In this document: positions 1 through 8,762 of the stretch, in pieces
How the letters are laid out: each line of letters opens with the position of its first letter
Position numbering within the stretch: position 1 is the stretch's first letter
Assembly: GCF_002277025.1 (NCBI RefSeq)
Contig: NZ_NIWD01000008.1
Location: 880,877 to 944,876 of the forward strand
DNA length: 64,000 nt
Reading direction: 5' to 3'
Origin: Sphingopyxis sp. GW247-27LB
Lineage (GTDB): Bacteria > Pseudomonadota > Alphaproteobacteria > Sphingomonadales > Sphingomonadaceae
The notes under the pieces: model-generated
What the model saw: only the letters and a program-made list of their open reading frames with translations
Databases searched by the model: none
Told to the model about the DNA's origin: nothing
Position numbers and translations under genes: made by a program

Positions 1-60
1 GCGAACCTCATCGCGGAAGGCGCGATCCTCGTCGGCCATCAGATAATCGAGCATCGTCAT
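1..60 (-). CDS. acyl-CoA dehydrogenase, N-terminus only (runs off the window)
   Basis: Twenty codons are visible before the window edge, beginning MTMLDYLMADEDRAFRDEVR. The pattern of a short lead, then RAFRDEVR, is the usual opening of an acyl-CoA dehydrogenase N-terminal helix. The ATG overlaps the stop of the kinase gene upstream (ATGA), so the two are translationally coupled. In the ACAD10/ACAD11 and LvaA/LvaC systems an APH-type kinase acts together with just such a dehydrogenase. The family call rests on 20 residues and on context, so it is provisional. Confidence 0.6.
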   Translation of the reverse strand, partial: MTMLDYLMADEDRAFRDEVR

Positions 61-1103
61 GATCGGCGTCGCAAGAGCGAGTGGGCCTGTTCGGCCAAGG
101 CGGGGCAGGGATTGGCGATCGCGGCGCCATCGGGCGTCGTTCCCGCAAGGGCGCGGGCATAGACGCCCTGACCGATCGCGGCGAGGCGGAAGGCCGCGAA
201 GGCAAGGTAGAAGTCCCAGTCGCCGATCGCGTCGCGCCCGGTTCGCCGGCAATAGGCGGCGACATAGGCGGCCTCGTCGGGAATCCCCGAGGTCCGGAAA
301 TCGACACCGGGCAGGCTGCCCCAGCTTGGCGAGGCCGAGTGCCACATGAAGCCATTGTAGCCGAGATCGGCGAGCGGATGGCCGATCGTCGACAATTCCC
401 AGTCGAGCACCGCGATCAGCCGCGGTTCGGTCGGATGGAACATCATGTTTTCGAGCCGGTAGTCGCCATGGACGATCGCCGGCGCTTCGTCGTCGGGAAT
501 GCGCGGCGGCAATTCGGCGATCAACGCCTCCATGGCCGCGATATTTTCGGTCTCGGCCGCACGATATTGCTTCGACCAGCGCGCGACCTGCCGGGCGAAA
601 TAGCCGGTTGGCCGGCCGAAATCGGCAAGGCCGGCCGCCGCCGGATCGACGACATGGAGTTTCGCGAGCGTCGCATTGAGTTCGTCGTAGACCGCGGTGC
701 GATCGGCGGCCGGGAGGCCCGCGAGCGTCGCATCGCGGAAGATGCGGCCTTCGAGATAGTCCATCACATAGAAAGCCGTGCCGACGACATCCGCGTCATC
801 GCACATCGCGCGCATGCGCGGCACCGGAACCCCGCTGTCGCGGAGCGCGGCCATGACGCGATATTCGCGGTCGATCTGGTGTGCGCTCGCGAGCAATGCG
901 CCCGGCGGTTTCTTGCGCAGCACGAAACGCCCGGCTTCGGTCGCCAGCAGAAAGGTCGGGTTGGATGCGCCGCCGACGAATTGCCATACGTCGAGGCGGG
1001 GCCCGCATCCGAGCGTGCGGTCGAGCCATGAGGCAAGCCGCCTTTCGTCGAAGCGGTGGCGTTCGCCGACAACCGAGAGGCGCGGCGCCGAGGATTCCGT
1101 CAT
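57..1103 (-). CDS. APH-type phosphotransferase (LvaA/ACAD10 kinase-like)
   Basis: A 348-aa cytoplasmic kinase of the aminoglycoside phosphotransferase fold. Visible features are the nucleotide-binding lysines near residues 64-65, the catalytic loop HGDYRLENMMFHP with Asp214, and the metal-binding DWE at 234-236. The family includes the kinase half of ACAD10/ACAD11 and LvaA of levulinate catabolism, which phosphorylate 4-hydroxyacyl-CoA. Its start overlaps the end of the upstream CoA ligase and its end overlaps an acyl-CoA dehydrogenase, both by ATGA, exactly the gene set expected for that chemistry. An antibiotic-resistance role is unlikely given this operon. The actual acyl substrate is not deducible. 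Confidence 0.85.
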   Translation of the reverse strand: MTESSAPRLSVVGERHRFDERRLASWLDRTLGCGPRLDVWQFVGGASNPTFLLATEAGRFVLRKKPPGALLASAHQIDREYRVMAALRDSGVPVPRMRAMCDDADVVGTAFYVMDYLEGRIFRDATLAGLPAADRTAVYDELNATLAKLHVVDPAAAGLADFGRPTGYFARQVARWSKQYRAAETENIAAMEALIAELPPRIPDDEAPAIVHGDYRLENMMFHPTEPRLIAVLDWELSTIGHPLADLGYNGFMWHSASPSWGSLPGVDFRTSGIPDEAAYVAAYCRRTGRDAIGDWDFYLAFAAFRLAAIGQGVYARALAGTTPDGAAIANPCPALAEQAHSLLRRRS

Positions 1104-2971
1104 GCCTCGCGAAGCTCCACCACACCGGCCTCGAGCGGCGCCGCATAGAGCCGTTCGACCAGGCCGCTCCGGCGCTCGAGCGTCGCGCGTTGATTCACAT
1201 AGCCCTTGTCGGTGATCTCTCCCGCGTCGATCGACGCGGGCTCGCGCATCAATATCACGCGACCGACACGCCGCGAACTGCCGCCGGCGCCGGCATTGAA
1301 ATCGCGCAGCCGCGCGCTCAATTGCCGCGCCAGCGTGTCGAAGGGATCGGTTGCCGGATCGCCGCGCTTCGCTTCTTCGATGGCCGCCGCCGAGGGCCAG
1401 GCGAGCAAGCCGATATAGGGCCGGTCCTGTCCCGCGATCACCGCGTCCTGCAGGAAGGGCGAGCAGGCGGCGAGAATGTCGGGCCGCAGCGTGCCGACCG
1501 AGACCCAGGTCCCGCTGTCGAGCTTGAAATCCTCGGTCACCCGCCCGTCGAACACGAGGCCCTGCAAGGGATCGTCGGGGTCGAGGAAGCGCGCCGCGTC
1601 GCCGAGACGGTAGAAGCCTTCGTCGTCGAACGCCTCGGCGGTGCGCGTCGGGTCCTTGTGATAGCCGCTCGTCACCGTGGGCCCCTTGACGCGGACCTCA
1701 TATTTGTCGCCCGACGGCACCAGCTTCAGCAGCGTTCCGGGCAGCGGCAGCCCGATCAGCCCGACGCGGCCCGTCGCCCAATGGACGACGGTTACGCCCT
1801 GGGTTTCGGTCGCGCCGTACATCGTGACCATCGGAATGCGCTCGCCGGTTTCGAGGACGGCGAGCGCCTGGAGGCGGTCGCTGATGTCGCTCGACAGCGT
1901 CGCGCCGCCATAGCCCATGTAGGCGAGGTTGCGGAAAAAGGATCGGCGCAGCTTCGGATCGCGCTCCATCGCGTCGGCGAGCATGCCGAACGCTATCGGC
2001 GCCGAGCCGAAAACGGTGGGCGATACCTCGTAGAGGTTCCGGATCGTCGTCTCGAACAGCCCGGGAACGGGCTTGCCCTCGTCGAGATAGAGCGTGCCGC
2101 CATTGGCGAGATTGTTGTTGAAGGTGATGTTGCCCGCCGAGATATGGCTCCACGGCATCCAGTCGAGCGCCTGCGGGGGCTGATGCTCCGCTTCGTCTTC
2201 GTCGCGCAGCCCCTCCTGCGCGGCAACGACGGACGCCATCATTCCGTGCGTCTGCGGAACGCATTTGGGAAGCCCCGTCGATCCCGAGGTGAAGAGATAT
2301 TTGCCGATATCGGCGTGGCCGATCGCCGCCAGCGCCGCCGTCACGGCCGGCGTCGGTTCGGGCGCGGTCAGGTCCGCGAAGGGCAGTGTTCCGTCGCCGC
2401 CATCGACGGTGACGAAGACGAGACCGGGGTCGAGCGCGCGCAAGCTCTGGAAGGCGCGGGCGAAGGGCGCGGCCTGCTGGGCGAAGACGATGCGCGGCCG
2501 CACCATGTCCCAGGCGTGCTTCAGTTTCGCATGATCGGTGGAGATCAGGCTGTAGGCGGGGCTTATCGGCGCGGCGGGGACCCCCGCGGTGTAGCAGCCG
2601 AGCATCAGCAGCGCGTGCTCGACCGAATTGGCCGACAGGATCATGACGCTGTTGTCCGCCCCCAGTCCGCGATCAAGCAGCCATTGCGCGATGCCGTGAA
2701 CCGCGCGCTTCGCCTCGCCATAGGTCACGCCGCGCCAGGGGCCGTGGCCGGGCTCGCGCTGCATGATGAAGGGACGGTCGGGATGTTCGGCGGCGCGGGC
2801 GGCGAACAGGTGGCCTATCGATTGCGCGGGTTCGGCGAGCGCATGGTTCGAACGGATCAGGATGCACCCGTCCGGTCGTCTTTCGACGGAAATGTCGGGG
2901 CCCTTCTGGGGAAGACGCTTGAAAGGGATATCGTCCGTTCGCCGTGGATCCGCTGCCACAATCTTCTCCAT
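1100..2971 (-). CDS. feruloyl-CoA synthase-like acyl-CoA ligase
   Basis: A 623-aa ANL-superfamily enzyme, which activates a carboxylic acid with ATP and CoA. The AMP-binding P-loop TSGSTGLPK is at 228-236 and the A5-type motif MYGATETQG follows the large core domain. Overall it reads like feruloyl-CoA synthases (about 600-620 aa), with the long N-terminal lead and the VRVKGPTVTSGYHKDP segment of that group. It sits between the TonB receptor gene (49 nt gap) and the APH kinase (4 nt overlap). The substrate may be a hydroxycinnamate or another bulky acid; the neighbouring kinase and dehydrogenase favour a hydroxy acid that must lose its hydroxyl group. Confidence 0.8.
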   Translation of the reverse strand: MEKIVAADPRRTDDIPFKRLPQKGPDISVERRPDGCILIRSNHALAEPAQSIGHLFAARAAEHPDRPFIMQREPGHGPWRGVTYGEAKRAVHGIAQWLLDRGLGADNSVMILSANSVEHALLMLGCYTAGVPAAPISPAYSLISTDHAKLKHAWDMVRPRIVFAQQAAPFARAFQSLRALDPGLVFVTVDGGDGTLPFADLTAPEPTPAVTAALAAIGHADIGKYLFTSGSTGLPKCVPQTHGMMASVVAAQEGLRDEDEAEHQPPQALDWMPWSHISAGNITFNNNLANGGTLYLDEGKPVPGLFETTIRNLYEVSPTVFGSAPIAFGMLADAMERDPKLRRSFFRNLAYMGYGGATLSSDISDRLQALAVLETGERIPMVTMYGATETQGVTVVHWATGRVGLIGLPLPGTLLKLVPSGDKYEVRVKGPTVTSGYHKDPTRTAEAFDDEGFYRLGDAARFLDPDDPLQGLVFDGRVTEDFKLDSGTWVSVGTLRPDILAACSPFLQDAVIAGQDRPYIGLLAWPSAAAIEEAKRGDPATDPFDTLARQLSARLRDFNAGAGGSSRRVGRVILMREPASIDAGEITDKGYVNQRATLERRSGLVERLYAAPLEAGVVELREA

Positions 2972-3020
2972 CCGCTGCCGCGACGCGCCGACGGGCCGGA
3001 GCGTCGCGGCGGCAACTCCA

Positions 3021-5276
3021 TCAGAAATTGAACTTCAGATCGACTCCGAATTCGCGGGGATTGCCGAACAGGCCCTCGGTGAACAGCGGCGGAGCGTCGA
3101 GCGCGAGGCTGAGATAGCGCTCGTCGAACAGGTTGCGCGCCCAAATGCCTATCGTCCATTTGTCGCTGCCCGGCGACCAGTTCAGATTGGCGTTGACGAT
3201 GTTGTACGCGCCGAGCCGTTCGCTGGGCGCCTGGGTATAATTGCCCCAGCGCGCGCCGTTGTAGACATATTGAAGCGTCGCATCGAGCGTGCCGCCGCCC
3301 ACGTCGGCGGTGGCGGTCGCGGAGACCGACCCGTTCCATTTCGGCGAGTAGACGAGGGCCCGGCCGCTATAGTCGATCACCGTCGTCGGGCTCGCCTGGA
3401 CGGTGAACTCGTCATATTTGGCGTCGAGATAGCCGAGCGTGCCGCTGATACGGAAAAAGCGCGACGGGACGATTTCGGCCTCGATCTCGAACCCCTTTGT
3501 CGTCGCTTTCGCGGCGTTGAGGATCGTCGACGACGCCTGCGGCGGCGTTCCACGATAGAGCACCTGATTGACCTGCATATTGTCCCATTTGTTGAGGAAC
3601 AGCGACAGGTTGAAGCGGACATGCTTGTCGAAAAGGTCCGATTTCAGCCCGAGTTCGAAGGAATCGACGAATTCGGGATCATAGGGGCCGATGTCGGCCG
3701 CGCTCGTCACGCGTCCGTTGAAGCCACCCGATTTGAAGCCGCGGGCATAGAAGCCATAGAGCATCGCATCGTCGGTCAGCTTGTAGTCGAGCCCGATCTT
3801 GCCGCCGAAATTGGTCCAGCTTTCGCGGCCGGTCGCCGGCATATTGTCGGCAGGATAGGGGTTTTTGATCGCGCCCACGAGGTTGCCGAAGCCCAGCGCG
3901 GGATTGGTCCCGTTCGGCTGGATCCACGTCGACGCGTCTTCCGACAGGCGCACTTTTTCATGGCTGACACGGACGCCGCCCTGAAGCCTCAGGCGATCGG
4001 TGATGTCCCAATAGATCTGGGTGAAGGCGGCGAGGTTCGTCGTGCGCTGGTTCGCGAGGTTCACCGAGATATTTCTCGGATCGACGAAGGCCGTCCATCC
4101 CTGGCCCACCGAGTCATAGCCCCAGAGCTGGGCATAGACGCCGACCAGCCACTGGAAGCGGTCGGACAATTCCATCTGGTTGCGCAGTTCCTGCGAGAAT
4201 TGCCAGCCCTTGTCGCGACCGACCTGCGCATAGCCATAGAGGTCGATGCCGTCGATGTCCTGATAGCCGAAGGTGTTGTAGTGCGAATAGTTGGTGACTG
4301 ACGTCAGCTTGCCGATGTCCGTCGTCGCGTTGATCGTCAGCGTGGTGCTGATCGTGTCGGTGTCGTGCTGGTCGGGAACGTCCGAATAGACCTTGAAGTC
4401 GTACGGCGTGTTGGGCCGATAGAATATCTCGCCGGGATAGGCGATGTTGAGCAGCACGTCGGTGCCGTTACGCATTCGCCGCAGTTCGGTGATCAGCGTC
4501 GCGTCGAAGTCGCTCGACGGCGCCCAGCGCAGATAGCCGCGCACCGTGGTGCTGTTGAGGCCGCCGATCCGGTCGCCGGTGTAGAGGTTGGTATAGAAGC
4601 CGTCGCGGCTGCGATGCGACACCGCGACCTTGGCGGCCAATGTGTCGGTGATCGGGGCGTTGAAAGCCGCCTGCACGTCGACGCGGCTGTAGTTGCCGAT
4701 CGTGACCTGACCATAGGCGCCATATTCGCCGGTGGGCTGGCGGGTGATGAAGTTGATCACGCCGCCCGTCGTGTTCGCGCCGAACAACGTACCCTGCGGG
4801 CCGCGCAACACTTCGACGCGCTCCATGTCGAACTGGTCGCTGAGGCCGAGCGCGTTGCTGGAGGCGACGACCCCGTCGACGACCGTGCCGACCTCGGTTC
4901 CGACATAAGGCGACGGATTGGCCGCGATACCGATGCCGCGGATGACGTAGGAGGCGGAGAGGCTCAGCCCGCCGTTCACCTGGACCTGAACATTGGGAAC
5001 GGTCGCGGTGATCTGGCTGAGGTCCTGTTGATGCAGGCGCTCGAGCGTCTCGCCGGTGACGGCGCTGACCGACAGCGGAACGTCCTGCAGATTTTCGGCG
5101 CGCTTTTGCGCGGTGACGATGATTTCCTGCAACCCGCTGCCGTCGTTCGCCGTGCTCGCGTCGGGGGCGGCGGTGGCGGCCTCCTGACTCCAAGCGGGGG
5201 TTGCGATCGCGACGCCGCTCGCCCCCAGTATCAACAGGTTACGAAGCGTCGCGAGACAATTGGTCTTCCCCTTCAT
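3021..5276 (-). CDS. TonB-dependent outer-membrane receptor
   Basis: A 751-aa receptor with a signal peptide ending near AWSQ, a plug domain starting EIIVTAQKRAENLQDVPLSV, and a beta-barrel that ends in the C-terminal phenylalanine (LKFNF) needed for outer-membrane assembly. The plug carries the usual GPQGTLFGANTTGGVINF segment. Size and style match the FyuA/oxidative catabolic receptors that sphingomonads place beside degradation genes, rather than a siderophore or cobalamin receptor. It lies inside the catabolic operon, between the lactonase (39 nt gap) and the CoA ligase, so it probably imports the substrate of that pathway. Confidence 0.9.
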   Translation of the reverse strand: MKGKTNCLATLRNLLILGASGVAIATPAWSQEAATAAPDASTANDGSGLQEIIVTAQKRAENLQDVPLSVSAVTGETLERLHQQDLSQITATVPNVQVQVNGGLSLSASYVIRGIGIAANPSPYVGTEVGTVVDGVVASSNALGLSDQFDMERVEVLRGPQGTLFGANTTGGVINFITRQPTGEYGAYGQVTIGNYSRVDVQAAFNAPITDTLAAKVAVSHRSRDGFYTNLYTGDRIGGLNSTTVRGYLRWAPSSDFDATLITELRRMRNGTDVLLNIAYPGEIFYRPNTPYDFKVYSDVPDQHDTDTISTTLTINATTDIGKLTSVTNYSHYNTFGYQDIDGIDLYGYAQVGRDKGWQFSQELRNQMELSDRFQWLVGVYAQLWGYDSVGQGWTAFVDPRNISVNLANQRTTNLAAFTQIYWDITDRLRLQGGVRVSHEKVRLSEDASTWIQPNGTNPALGFGNLVGAIKNPYPADNMPATGRESWTNFGGKIGLDYKLTDDAMLYGFYARGFKSGGFNGRVTSAADIGPYDPEFVDSFELGLKSDLFDKHVRFNLSLFLNKWDNMQVNQVLYRGTPPQASSTILNAAKATTKGFEIEAEIVPSRFFRISGTLGYLDAKYDEFTVQASPTTVIDYSGRALVYSPKWNGSVSATATADVGGGTLDATLQYVYNGARWGNYTQAPSERLGAYNIVNANLNWSPGSDKWTIGIWARNLFDERYLSLALDAPPLFTEGLFGNPREFGVDLKFNF

Positions 5277-5315
5277 CTTTCCTCTCCTTCATTCCCATCT
5301 TGATCGCCTTGTTGT

Positions 5316-6236
5316 TCAGGCGTTGAAATTCAGCTTGAGGCCGGGACGCGGCCAGCGGCACCGGAACAGCTTCCCGCTGTGCGATCCGGTGATCCATGCG
5401 GTGCGCATGTCGGGCCCGCCGAAGCAGATATTGGTGGTCGATCCGTCGGGCACGGGCACATGCTCGATGACCCCGCTTTCGGGGTCGAAGATGCTGATGC
5501 CGCCGTTGCGCAGCGTGCCGACGCAGACGCGTCCACCGGCTTCGACCGCGAGGCTGTCGAGCATCGACTTGCCCGGAATCGGACCCAGGACATTGTCGTC
5601 CCAGGCCGGCCCCTCGGGCGCGATCTCGCCGGGGCCGGTAATCTCGAACCAGTGCAGCCGCCCCGTCAGCGTCTCGGCGACCCAGAGCCGCGTCCCGTCG
5701 GGCGACAGGCCGACGCCGTTCGGGGTGACCATATGGTCGCGCAGGCGGCGGATCAGCGATCCGTCGGGGCGGCAATAAAGCAGATGGCCGTGATGCATCG
5801 TCTCGACCGCCATCTTGCCGGGATCGGTGAACCACATGCCGCCGTCGGCATCGAAGACCAGGTCGTTCGGACCGCGCAGCGGCCGGCCGTCGCATTCGGT
5901 GTAGAGCGTGGTCACCTCGCCGGTCGCAAGATCGACCCGCTGTACCGAGCCGCTGACATAGTCGTCGGAGGGAAAGCCGTTCGGCCCGAGCGTCCCGTCT
6001 TCATGCTTCACATAGGCGAAGCCGCCGTTGTTCACGACATAGCAGGCGCCGTCGGGACCGATCGCGGCACCGTTCGGCCCCCCGTCGAAGTTCGCGACGA
6101 TTTCGGTGGATCCGTCCGGGTGGACGCGGGTCAGCGTCTGACGGCGGATCTCGACGAGCAGGACCGACCCGTCGGCCATGGCGATCGGACCTTCGGGAAA
6201 CCATAAATCCTCGGCGACGACGTCCATTTCGATCAT
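5316..6236 (-). CDS. SMP-30/gluconolactonase family lactonase
   Basis: A 306-aa six-bladed beta-propeller hydrolase. Metal-site positions of the family are visible: the early Glu in FPEGP, the Asn in GPND, and the Asp in the late DSLAV segment. No signal peptide is seen, so it is cytoplasmic. The family opens lactone rings with a bound Ca2+ or Zn2+. Its start overlaps the end of the large phosphotransferase gene by 4 nt. In this operon it could open a gamma- or delta-lactone to a hydroxy acid, which the CoA ligase would then activate; that link is an inference from gene order. Confidence 0.82.
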   Translation of the reverse strand: MIEMDVVAEDLWFPEGPIAMADGSVLLVEIRRQTLTRVHPDGSTEIVANFDGGPNGAAIGPDGACYVVNNGGFAYVKHEDGTLGPNGFPSDDYVSGSVQRVDLATGEVTTLYTECDGRPLRGPNDLVFDADGGMWFTDPGKMAVETMHHGHLLYCRPDGSLIRRLRDHMVTPNGVGLSPDGTRLWVAETLTGRLHWFEITGPGEIAPEGPAWDDNVLGPIPGKSMLDSLAVEAGGRVCVGTLRNGGISIFDPESGVIEHVPVPDGSTTNICFGGPDMRTAWITGSHSGKLFRCRWPRPGLKLNFNA

Positions 6237-8761
6237 GCAAGCTCCTCCACTTTCTGTCCGGCTGGCGACGCCTCGACGAGCCGGACGAGGCCCGCGTCGC
6301 CGATCAGTTCGACCATCGCGCCATCCGGTATGCGGACCGTGGCCTGTTCGACGGCGGTGACGCAGGGCAGGCCATATTCACGGCACAGCGATGTCCCGTG
6401 CGACAGGACGCCTCCGGTTTCGAGCACCAGCCCGCCGATCCGTCCGAAGACCGATGTCCAGCTCGGGTCGGTCTGGCGCGTGACGAGGATCTCGCCGTCG
6501 CGCACCGCGGACAATCCGCTGACGTCATAGACGATGCGCGCGACGCCGATCACGGTGCCGGGGCTCGCGGCGATGCCGGCTATCTCGCCGACGGCGCCTT
6601 GGGGCGACGTGTCGCTATAGGGCGACCAGCCCTTGAGGAATTTCGGTCCCTGCCGATGGAGCGTGGCCTGCCAGACGCGCCGGCGCACCTCGATCCGCCG
6701 CTCGGCCTCGGCGGGGCCGAGCCTGCCCGCCAGGGCGTCCTCGATCTCGCCCGTGCCGAGAAAGAAAATCTCGTCGCGGTCGGCAAGCACGCCCGCCTCG
6801 GCCAGGCGTTTCCCATAGGAACGGTAGATGCGCCGCACTTCGTACCAGTTGCGGTCGACATAGTGGCGGTGGTTGTCGCGCACCGACATATATCGCTCGT
6901 TGTAACGGAACAGCCATCGGAGGACGGCGCGCCGGACCGGCGGCACGCTGGCCAGGATTTCGCGCTGGGCGTTGCGCCGCGCCGCCGCGCTCCGGGCATT
7001 GACCTCGACCGGTTCGGGCGACGCGCTCGACGCATAGCCGCGCATCACCGCATAGCAGGCGTCGATATCGTCGCCCCACCGCGGCCACACGACATCCTTG
7101 TAATTGGCGCCGAGATGGCGGTGGCGGCGCCAGAATTCCTCGAAAGCCGATACCAGGCGGCGCCCCTCGGCCGAGCCGGTTGCGGCGCTGCGAAACTCGC
7201 TCCAGCGTTCGGATTCGAGCGGCAGGCCGGCTGCGCGCGCGTCGCGGGCGATCGTCCAGAGCTGCTGGGCCTCGCGCACCGTTTCGCTGTCGTCGAGGCC
7301 CGCGCTTATCCGCGCATAGAGATTTTCGCCGTCCGATCCGAGCTTGCGGCACCAGCGATCGAGGAGTCCCGTCAGGAGCAGGTGGATATCCGATGCGTGC
7401 GACAGGACGGCGATCGCGCACGGCGCGCCGACCTTTGCCATCCAGCCCTGCTGCTCGGCCTGATGCGCGCGAAGCTGGTCGAGCGACAGCGTGTCGAGAT
7501 CGAGGTCGAGCCACGCGTCGCTGACGGTTTCATAGGGCGGCCATTGCGCGTTGACCCAGGCATAGTTGCGAAAGAAGGATCGCCATTGCCGGTCCTTGAA
7601 TTCATAGCTCAACATCCGCCGCAGGCGACCGGCCCAGCGCCACTTCGCCGCGGCAAGGCCCGCCTGCCGTTCGCGGGGAAGGAAATTGAGAACCGCCTGG
7701 ATGCGCGCGCGCTGCGGCTGGAATGCGTACATGCGCTCGATCAGGCCGATGTCCACATAGGCGGTCGCGCGGTGATATTTGAACAGGTCGGGGGGCAGCG
7801 GCGCGGTGTCGCCGTGCGAGCGGATGAACGCCACGCGGCCCGGCGTGCTGTTGTGGATATTGTAGAAGAGCGGGCTGATCGGCGAGACCCAGGTCTCGTC
7901 GGCGAGCATGCGCGACCACAGGCGGCCAGGTCGGTCGGGATCGGCGGCGGGATCGTCGCGCCACGGCTCGATCGCCCGCGAATAATAGACGTCAGCGATC
8001 GTCGTGATCGGCCTGCTCTGCAGGATGTAAAGCGTATCGCCCCGCCATGCCCATTCGATATCCTGCGGAAATCCGAGCTGGCCGGCGATCGCCATCGATG
8101 TCGAGAAGATTTCGGTCAGCGCGGCATCGGGAAGGGGGTGATCGACATCGCCGCCGCTCCGCCGGCGGACCGCGCCGCTCGCGGTCTCCAGCGCGATCTC
8201 TTCGGGATTGACCTCGCCCGAAACGAGCGCCTCGCCAAGGCCGGGGACGGCGTTGACCACCGCCTCCGACAGCGCCTGCGTCACCGGATTGGCGGTGAAG
8301 GAGACGCCCGACCAGTCGCCGATGATCATCTGCTGGATGACCACGCCCATGCCGCCTGTCCGGTCGTCGGCGCGCTCTTCGCGATAGGCGGCGGCGTGCG
8401 CGTCATGGTAGGATCGCCAGCAGGTCCGCACCGCATCGACTACCGCTTCCAGCCCCCGCACCTCGAGCGATGTATGGTAGAGTCCCGCGAAGGAAGCGTC
8501 GGCGGCATCCTCGCCAACCGCCGACGAACGGACGGCAAGTCCGAACCGGTCGTCGAGACCGGCGAGCGCCTCGCGGATCTCGTCGATCAGCGACGGGTCC
8601 GGGCCCGTCGCGGCCATCGCCTGCCATGCGCGGGTCGAAATCACCACGAAGGGCGGCACCCGGACGCCGAGTGCCACCAGCCGGGCGAGCGATGCACCCT
8701 TGCCGCCGGTGAGCATCTCGTCGGTGGCGTTACGGTTCTCGGGCGCGACGATCCACTTCAT
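6233..8761 (-). CDS. PEP-synthase/rifampin-phosphotransferase-like enzyme
   Basis: An 842-aa protein with an N-terminal ATP-grasp (PEP/pyruvate-binding) domain, a long helical middle domain, and a C-terminal swivelling PEP-utilising domain. GGKGASLARL near residue 20 and AVRSSAVGEDAADASFAGLY near 97 are the nucleotide site; the phospho-histidine is His788 in GGVLSHGTSLCREYGLPCV. Length and domain order match rifampin phosphotransferases (about 860 aa), and phenylphosphate synthase uses the same chemistry. These enzymes split ATP and pass the beta-phosphate to a hydroxyl through histidine. Sitting inside a catabolic operon, it more likely phosphorylates a pathway intermediate than a drug. The substrate is unknown. 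Confidence 0.78.
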   Translation of the reverse strand: MKWIVAPENRNATDEMLTGGKGASLARLVALGVRVPPFVVISTRAWQAMAATGPDPSLIDEIREALAGLDDRFGLAVRSSAVGEDAADASFAGLYHTSLEVRGLEAVVDAVRTCWRSYHDAHAAAYREERADDRTGGMGVVIQQMIIGDWSGVSFTANPVTQALSEAVVNAVPGLGEALVSGEVNPEEIALETASGAVRRRSGGDVDHPLPDAALTEIFSTSMAIAGQLGFPQDIEWAWRGDTLYILQSRPITTIADVYYSRAIEPWRDDPAADPDRPGRLWSRMLADETWVSPISPLFYNIHNSTPGRVAFIRSHGDTAPLPPDLFKYHRATAYVDIGLIERMYAFQPQRARIQAVLNFLPRERQAGLAAAKWRWAGRLRRMLSYEFKDRQWRSFFRNYAWVNAQWPPYETVSDAWLDLDLDTLSLDQLRAHQAEQQGWMAKVGAPCAIAVLSHASDIHLLLTGLLDRWCRKLGSDGENLYARISAGLDDSETVREAQQLWTIARDARAAGLPLESERWSEFRSAATGSAEGRRLVSAFEEFWRRHRHLGANYKDVVWPRWGDDIDACYAVMRGYASSASPEPVEVNARSAAARRNAQREILASVPPVRRAVLRWLFRYNERYMSVRDNHRHYVDRNWYEVRRIYRSYGKRLAEAGVLADRDEIFFLGTGEIEDALAGRLGPAEAERRIEVRRRVWQATLHRQGPKFLKGWSPYSDTSPQGAVGEIAGIAASPGTVIGVARIVYDVSGLSAVRDGEILVTRQTDPSWTSVFGRIGGLVLETGGVLSHGTSLCREYGLPCVTAVEQATVRIPDGAMVELIGDAGLVRLVEASPAGQKVEELA

Positions 8762-8762
8762 G

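Noticed and set aside
881..3031. Very long plus-strand reading frame opposite the CoA ligase
   Set aside because: It is the mirror of the ligase frame; the sequence is Arg/Ala-rich with no family pattern, as usual for antisense frames in high-GC DNA. The minus-strand ligase has complete motifs.
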